The notes below the pieces were generated by a model. It made no database searches. It had not been told where the DNA came from and saw nothing but the letters and a program-made list of their open reading frames with translations. From Haliclystus octoradiatus (taxonomy: Eukaryota > Cnidaria > Staurozoa > Stauromedusae > Haliclystidae): a stretch of DNA of 64,000 bases. A program made the position numbers and the translations under genes. This document shows positions 49,201 to 58,200 of the stretch, piece after piece. Each line of letters opens with the position of its first letter. The first letter of the stretch is position 1. The stretch spans positions 24,739,037-24,803,036 of the forward strand of contig OU744447.1 in the NCBI GenBank assembly GCA_916610825.1. Reading direction: 5' to 3'.

Positions 49201-52200
49201 CTCTTTTGTTGCATTGTGTTCTGGAATTTCCTCATTGTATTTTGCAAGCACTACCGGTATCGTCAAGACAATCAATCTCTTCCCCCCAAGGTGTTTGTGT
49301 GTTCTACCTAGATCAATTAACACATCTTGTTTCCGCGATAATAAAAGGACTATATTTTCTATTTTCATGTATATATTTTCAACGAATGTATATTTAATTT
49401 TCAACTATTAACAATAACATATACGATGGGTCAACGATCACACCTAGCATGTGCTTCACTTGGCGACATACTTTTCTACAACTCAACAAAATCTCATATT
49501 TTTTAGCTCTTTAAAGAATAGGATAAAAAATGTAATGGCACGAATTGTCAACGCCAGCAAACTGCATTGACAGCTCAGCTACGTTGTATAAATCTAAACT
49601 AAAATATTAACACACACGATTATGGCAATAAATACTAAGAAAACATATATAAATAATGATGTATAATAGCAAATAATATGTATTATTTTCGCTCAAACAC
49701 ATCTCCAGATCCAAGGTTGTACGGGTGTTCCTGGGAAAAACAATTCAGGAGTTCATGGACAGTTCATGAACGTTAAATGGCCTAATTTTCATGAACTGTT
49801 CATGAGCAGCTTTGTGAAATAAACCAGCCCAAACTTCTTTGCTTTTAAGTTATTTTCATTTCTTCTCTTCTAACAGCTAGGCCATAATATATGCAACTAA
49901 ATATCTTTAATGTCTTTTATAGATGAGAAATGAGTGGCAATCATTGAATCTGGTTTAGAAAGTTGAAGGAAAACTATACATTTTAAAATCATATTTCATT
50001 AAATCAGACCTACTGTATTTTGATTTCCTTTGAATAATGTACTTTGATTAATTACCTACATATATTTATAATATAATTATCTTCTTTTCAGGCCAGATAT
50101 ACAGCATTGACGACAAACTCAAGCTCGTTTATTACTAATTGGACAGGTATGTTTTAAAATATTCAAGTTACATTTTATAGAGGCACGAAAGAGTTCCTCT
50201 GAAATCTGATTTCCCTCGTTTTATATCAGTTTAAAACATTAGGGAAATCAATCTAAAACACTGGTTTGGCTATTGTATAGGATTTCAAAAGGCTTTTGGC
50301 TGGACTTGACTCTCATCATGCCTGGCTATGTTATTATCCCTGTGAAAATTGTTCATGAAAAATTCCATGAGAATCGACCATTTAACGTTCATGAACTGTC
50401 TGTAATGCGTTTGTGAACAGCTCATGCAAATTTTTCACAGGAAATGTTGCATGTTATACATTTTACGATCTATATTATTCAACGTATGATAGTGCCAATA
50501 ATTGGGCCACTTTGCATTGCGCATGCGTGTAAAACATGACCCGTGCGATCGTTTTCTCATCTAAGTTTGCGAGAGTAAAATGGCGTCCTTAAAAATGTGA
50601 GTACTTAAATTAGTTTGAAAAGAAGGAAAGAGTAGTTTTGTTGTGGTTTATTCTGAGCGATTAATGTTTCTTTCAAAGATTAGCTTATTAGCGGCCTCCT
50701 GCGAAAAAAACTCATCGATTCATGAGCATGAAATTGCCCAAAAGTTCATGAACAGTTCATGAATTTTTGGGCAATTTCACGTTCATGAACTCATGAACTT
50801 TTTTTCGCAGGGGATGTTTTTCTTTTTATTCGAAAAGAATACGCTGTTCTTATGTTTGAAATGTTTTGAATATATCTGATTAGAATGCTGAATGTTTTGG
50901 ATTTCAATCCAAATTACAAAACTGAAGCTGTTTATCTTAAACGTTTATTCTGTAAATTCAAAATCGTCGCCTTTCCAAAGTCATGATCCTGAAAATTCTT
51001 TATCAATGTACCATAACATACTTTTTGGTAAGTAGAGGATATTGTTGTTTTAGTGATAGTTAAACTGGTTAATTTAAGTTGTAAATACTAGAAACTTTGT
51101 TAGCACTGTACTTTGAGTAGTTGTTCTTCCTGATTGGTAATTTCACTTGACTATCCTGTCACTATTTCCTTGACTTTTAGAGCCCCATGCGGTAAATTTT
51201 TCCCAAATTCACGTATTTCATGATCTCCTACTGCTAAATATGGGAATTACGGAAATTTGAAGTTTATTCATTTCTCAGCATGATGACTTATATGTCAACA
51301 TTACCTGCAATTCTTACCAGGGGGGGGCTTCATCACGTCATTGCTGTCTAAATGAATCCAATCAATGTTTAGAATCAGTCAGTTTAGAAAGTCTTTGTTG
51401 CTACATCACTGCAGATTTGCTAATGTATTATATTATTTGATATTCCAGTAAGTCAGTAAGTGCTGATATTTTGTATTTGAAACTATTTATTTTACTGATC
51501 ATCATAAAATTTGTGATGTGACCTGGTAGTTCTTATCAGTGCAGTGCTGCTTGGGAAGTTATTTGTACGACTGCCTGTCAAAAATTGAAGAAGTCTAGAA
51601 GATCTCATTTCAGGGTTAGTTACCCTGTAACACGAGATTGTGCATAAGTTTTCAAAAGAGTGCAACATTTATTTACAGAGAAAGTTGCCAGTTAGCCTGT
51701 GTAGAGGGAAGGATCAAATAAAGTGTAAGATCTGTTGATATCAAGAAAAGAAAAGTTAGGAACATTGACCTGGTAACATTGATCGTTAGTATCAGTTATC
51801 GGCAAAGAATTTACACAGACATGACTCATGCAGATAAATCTATTAAATTCAATGTTGTGATGTACAATCTATTGAAAAACAATCTGATTACTCAAAAACA
51901 TTTACTTTCTGAAACAACAATAAAGGAAGTAATCAAACAATGTTTAAAAGCTGAGAAAGTAATACCTTTAACAATATCCGCCAAAAAAAGCTTCAACGAT
52001 TAAGAGTACGCTATTTGAAAGCATACAAAAGTTGCGATTGTGGTGGTTAATTTTTTCAAAATTGAGGGACGATAATTCTTGTTTCGAAGTATCAATAATT
52101 AGTAGCCATGGGAAGATAGAAGAATTAGAGGAAGAAATAAGCAGTTTACAGAATGATCTCTATGATACCAAGAACAAGCTAATAGCTGCCCAAAGAAGAA

Positions 52201-55200
52201 AAAGGGAGATTAAAATCTTGGTATGGGCAAGTGAACTGTAGTCCCTAAGCTATCCCCAAGAAGGATGCGCAAAGATTTGGATCGTGCAGGGATATCGCAG
52301 AATAAATATGCAGCTATCAAAGGTATGTTCTTAATATTCTTAATACAAATTCATAAACTATTACAGTGAAACTTGAATATAACAGCCATCTATGAAAGGT
52401 ACATGAATTGACCACTATATGCAAGTGGCCTTTGTATACAGGGTTGATCAAGTAGAATATATTATTTTAGACATGGCAGATGTGACCGCTATATATATAG
52501 AAGAGATGACCGTTACAATAGGTTTGACTGTATTAGCAATGTAGGTAAGGATGATGCAGGTATGTTGAAAGTACATAAGCAATGACGAATCTATATGTAG
52601 TGGACAGGAATTTAGCTACATCTAGAGGGTGAATGAATCACCCTTAAAGATTTTGAATGACTTTAGTATAGTCTCTGCATTCCATTTCTAGACTGAATTC
52701 GATTTTACTAAGATTTGAATGAATTAATCACTGATTTTATTCAACATGAATTTTTAATTCATGAACTAACACCAATTACCAAAATTACACAAACTCTGAC
52801 ACAATCAAATTACTGTTGCATGTTTTTCATATATTTCTGTGCATTTGCTATTCTACTTACCACTATAACTTTATATACTTTAATAATGCTATGTGATGTT
52901 ATTTTTGATAAATTACATAGAAACTTGTACATGATTGAGTAAAGGCTCTAAATCTGCCACTTGACCAATATTTAGCAATAAAGTAGTTCTTCTCATGGAG
53001 AAAAATTGGTCAGCTCCAATGGTGATCTGTTAATGGTTATGTTCATTCCCAATAAGCATATTATTCTATTGCGTATTAAATAAAAATTTAAATGTCAATT
53101 AATTGTTACAATTTCATTTCATTTATTTTATTTTGTCAAAATTGACAGGAGACAAAACAAAGGAGAGTCACATAATATGATCTCTCATCAAAATGCATCC
53201 TAGTTACAAATGTTAATAATGTTAATAAAAATTAATATAAATTTATGCATGCAAAATGATTGTTTCTTTTACATTACATTGTTTGATAATTACTAAATGC
53301 CATATGTTACAAAAATACCTTGCAAAAAGATGAGAGGCTTGTCTCATTAAGACCCCTTTTAAAGGTAGAAAAACTGGCTGAAGTTACAAGTTTTTCTGAT
53401 AGAGAATTCCACCAAGGTATTACTCTACAACAAAACTGGTACCGAATACAGTCAGTTTTAGCAATACATATTGATTTTAATGTTAATGAATGTGACCTCA
53501 AGGAATATTTTGAAGATTCAATTTTAAACAATTGATCAAATGGAACATCTGCAATACCATTTACAATTTTGTAAATAAGGGAAAGATCAGCTTTCATATG
53601 TCGAACTTCTAGCGAATTTTTTCTATTTTATTCAATCGAATCGATCACATAATTAATGTTTGCGAAACCACAAACTCTCCAGGTAAATGACCTTTGTACA
53701 TTTTCAAGTAATTTGATGTCTTTAGCCAAATGCGGGCTCCAAACCGGGCGCGATGATTCCAATAAGGAGCTGACATATGTTTTAAAGGCAGACATAGGCA
53801 GATATAAATTTTTTGAAATAAAACATTTTAATATTAAGTAACAACGAGGATATAATGGCAGGATAACCATCGGGAGATCTTGATGCCGATGTCGGAAGGT
53901 CTTTGAGAGCAGCATAAACTTTATCACATGAAAATTCTGTAATTGAGAGTGATGTATCTTCATTGACCATAGTTGAAAATAAGGGTAATTCATTGTTGTC
54001 TTTGATTATACACACTTGCCAAAAATTTAATAAATAAATCCGCTTTTGTTGAACCATTTTAAGTAAAAGTGGCATTATCCATCTTTAATGGGTTATAGAT
54101 TGCTTAGAATAAAGTTTAATGTTAACAAAGGAATAAAAATTTGAGAGAGAATTGTTATCGATTAATGATTGTCCGCTTTGTAATTGTAGATCTTTAACAA
54201 GCTTTTCATATTGAAGAGAAGTTGATAAATATTCTGTTTTGGCGCTTGATGTAAGTTTGCTTTGGCGATATAAAAGTCTTCAATAATATTCAATCAGCTA
54301 GGAAACATTATTACGAAACATTCCTACCAATTGTCTTCATATTGTATATTACTACACATTGTTGTCCATGTTAGACTACGTCATGGTATATTTAGTAGAT
54401 GTGAAACTCATAAGCTATTTTAGGGTATTAATTGAGTTTGTAATTATTTAATTGCAATGAAGCAAGTGCTACTTCATGTTTTAATTTCAGCTGCATATTA
54501 CCTTATAGCCTGTTGATATCTGAAAACTTTATAGCATACCAAAATGCAACATTTTTCCTTTGAAGTTGTTCTCTTTGTACAGTTGATAATCTGATATCAT
54601 TAAAGCTATTGTAAATTATCCTGTTTTGACTGTTCTCATACTATATTTATCTTTCTAGAAAAACATCAACCATCCGTCTATAAGATCAGACAGGAGAGGG
54701 CAAACGCAAATGATCAAATCAGCATTGAAAGTGTGTGCAGGAAACTAGTGAGTGTTGTGGATGATGACCCTTTAGTATTTAAATTATTGGCAGATGATCA
54801 CAATTCTGGAACATTTAGAAGTGGTGTCGCATTCTCAGCATCAAGAGTGGATGGCACCCAGAACTCTTAAAGTATTGTTCCTCTTCAGGGTATAAAAGGT
54901 GAGAACAATAATATTTTGACAAACGCGTATCTAACGTTAACAATATCAATGATGTCTATGTTCAATTAAGGTGGATGTACAATGGAACATTTAGCTATCA
55001 GATGTAGATAAATTGACCACATTATGCAGGTGGCTTTTTTATAGTTGACTGTTACACTGAAACTTTTCGATAATCCTGGAAATAGTTGAATCCATGACTA
55101 ATCTTGTCTACAAAACTTGCAGCTGTGTTTATACTAATTATGTATGTAGTGCGGTTTAGTTTGATATCAGTACAACCAATTGCTCCAAATCTTTTCTAGC

Positions 55201-58200
55201 TGAAATTATGAAATTTTAATAAATGGTATTGGTAGAATCATCCACATCTGTGATAGTCAAATAACTTATAATCATGTATTAATCTGAAAGTAATCCAGAT
55301 TTTTACAAAAGTTATGTTCTGTGCCTGGTACCTGATTTGATATATTAATTCTGACCATCAGAAAGTGTGTGTGTGTGCTTAATAAATTAAACGGGAGTTC
55401 CTAATACATCATTGCCATTGACAGGTTACCAGTTATTTATTTACAATGTTAATTTTTAACCTATTGCATCTGTTCTAGGTGATGAATCATATGAACTAGA
55501 TGAAGAGAGTGGCTTCTGGGATATATTACCAGACCTTATAGAAATAGACAGATGAAACATTTTCTCTGTATGGACCTGAAGTCACTTTTACTTGTTTTAG
55601 GGTACAAAGCTGCATATGGTAGCGATACTAAGTATATATTGAAAAAGTCATTATGGCATGAATGAAATGTATCCCCCAATAGCAAATGTATTCCTCGTTA
55701 GGCTTACAATGAAGAAGGAAAGCTATACCTTCCATCATTAAAGACTGATGAGCACTGTTATTTAAGGGTGACAGATCAAATGTTTAACTGCCTTATGGAT
55801 CATTTGTCGCCTGCCAAGGGGGAAGTCTTTCTTACAATTTGTAAATGCAATGGAATAACAGGGCTTAAAATGAAAAACGATGCAACTGTAACCTGGTTTT
55901 CGAAACTGACCATGGCAATGAGAAAAAAAACTGCTTGCCAAAATGTTTATTCCAACTGTTATGCACCGATTCTGCAAATCTTTGCAGCAAGATCAGTTTG
56001 ATTTAATTGAGAAAACGTTTAGGTCATGGGAAAAGTTGTGGGAAACTAACAGGGTGTCTGATTCACATTCCTTTCGAAACGTGAAAACTGATGTAACACA
56101 ATTTTTAAATGACTTTACAAAGTCTTTTTCGTAAACGAGATACCAAATTATTGTCATCTACTAACACATTTTCCTTTTCTATATGAAATTTTTTGTAATC
56201 TGCATCATTTCCAGCAACAATCAGTTGAATACCTAAATCATTCAATGAACTGATCAATTAATAATGTCATTATGCCGAAGGGGGCATGGGGGCAGGCGGC
56301 AAATAGTATCAATAGGCAGTTATGTCAAAAATCTACTACATAAAGTTTAGAATTTTTTTATTTCATTACGAAGTATGTATTTGGATATAATAGTTACATA
56401 TCATTAACATCCCATAAAAATATTCATAAATATATATAAAAATAGAGAAATAAAGTTATAAAAATATAAATATGTATAATAAATATCCAGAAGGCTTATT
56501 GCTTTGTATTTTATCACCTTTTTGTATATTAGCTAATAACAATTATCTGTTGAAATGTATTTAATCACTGTAGTCAACTTTTATATGTACTTCAACAATT
56601 CTTAATTCATAAATTATTTGATTGTTTCTTTGTTTATGTGAATTTGTTATTTCACTTTGTTATTTTATTTTCTTCAGACCATTTTTGGGTTTCTAGTCTG
56701 ATGTTTATATTCGCTCAGCTGATTCATTGTGTAGGTGCGTTGACCCATAGGGGAAATTTTCGGTAACACTATACTACATAACAAGCACATTTGGCCGGGT
56801 TGGGCTGATTGATAATGCTTATTTATTAGAAATAGTAGATTTTGCTTCAAAATGTTCGTGTTTTGGAACGATTTTCGAGATTTTGACGGGCCCGCAAAGT
56901 TGCGATGGCTTGATTATCGGCACTACGTTGTTATAAATCATTAGAAGTTTGCTAATCAGGAAACTGTATCCTGACGTTTGCCACGAAAGAAAGAAAGTGT
57001 ATCAATTATTGTAACAGATGTATTTATATTTTTAAATCGATAATTCCTGGAACCTTTTAGTGATCTATTATATTTATTAAAAATGCTAATCATGCTTCAT
57101 GAGGGAGGTAGATATGACAACTACTCAGGGAGTACATTGTAAATGAAAATTAATCAATTTTAATATTCTTACTCAATTCAAAAACGGGTATTTACTTCTT
57201 TTGTCTCTTAAACGGTCCATAATGCTAATACGTACGAGCCGAGAACACATTCTAACCGGTTTGAAGCTAATCACTGCGTTATGTGAGTTCAACCATTCAG
57301 TCCATGCTAAGGATCATTATTTCTTAAATCAATTTATATGATTATTCTCCTCGAATATAATCTGTTGAGTTCATAAACAGTTTATAAATTTTACAGACAT
57401 TCATGGACTATTTATGAACACCTTGTAAACACCCCTGCGAAATAAGTTCATAAGTTCATGAACGTGAAATTGCCCAAAAGTTCATGAATTGAACTTTTGG
57501 GCAATTTCACGTTCACGAACCAGCTCATGGAGTGTTCATGAACTCTTTGTGACTGTTCATGAACCAAGAAGAAAATGTTCATGGACTGTTCATGAACTCA
57601 TGGATTTTTTTCGCAGGGGCTTCATGAACTTTACAGACATTCATGGACTATTTATAAACACTTTGTCTAACACAGTTCATAACCGTTCATGAAATTTAAA
57701 AGGTTGCTCTGAGTTGTTCGAGTCAAGCTTGAAGTTTAATTTTCTTACTGACATCAGGGCAACCTGATTTTTTTCCTGCAGGGATCAATTCTGCTTATAA
57801 CAGACAGTCACACTGTAAACTATCCATTCCCCTTTAACGATGACCACTTCACATTTCAAGTTATATTTCAGTTTACCCTCTTCTTAAAAGCCACATGTCT
57901 CTATTAATTGTCACTATATTCGAATTTTTTGATTAACCGTTTTACACAGATTCAATTATATTCTGTCCTGACTGTTAGATCCATGGTTAATAAAATAATA
58001 CTGTAAATCCTGTAGCTCAATTGATTGATTAGCTGTTGGATGATTAGCTGTTGTGCTTTAGTTTTGTTCCTCTGAGCATAAATAGGCAAACCAACCTAAC
58101 GTTGTTTGTTTGAGATGCGCAATTGTTGTTATTTTTATTGAATATATAGAATTTGTTGATTCTGCTCAAAAAGATCCATCTATTCTTGCTCGCCCTGGGT

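Larger units (their letters stand above)
50580..56134 (+). pseudogene. Unrecognised, apparently broken gene-like series nested in MIC27 intron 4
   Basis: Possible parts: a first exon 50580-50596 (MASLK, GTGAGT donor); 51779-52003 (KFNVVMYNLLKNN); a coiled-coil-like stretch 52100-52240 (KIEELEEEISSLQNDLYDTK); then, in another frame, PKLSPRRMRKDLDRAGISQ to a GTATGT donor at 52323; 54659-54870 (VYKIRQERANANDQISIES, RKLVSVVDDDPLVFKLL); 55480-55555 (YELDEESGFWDILPD); and 55700-56134 (GKLYLPSLKTDEHCYLR, MFNCLMDHLSPAKGEVF, DLIEKTFRSWEKLWETN) with a frame change near 55940. The frames do not join cleanly (one base off at 52322/54659). I do not recognise the family. A decayed mobile-element gene or retired host gene are both possible; a LINE relic lies in its middle. 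Confidence 0.4.

Noticed and set aside
50580-56134. Joining the segments of the nested region into one clean spliced protein
   Set aside because: The phase at 52322/54659 is off by one base and a frame change occurs near 55940, so a continuous product is not supported.
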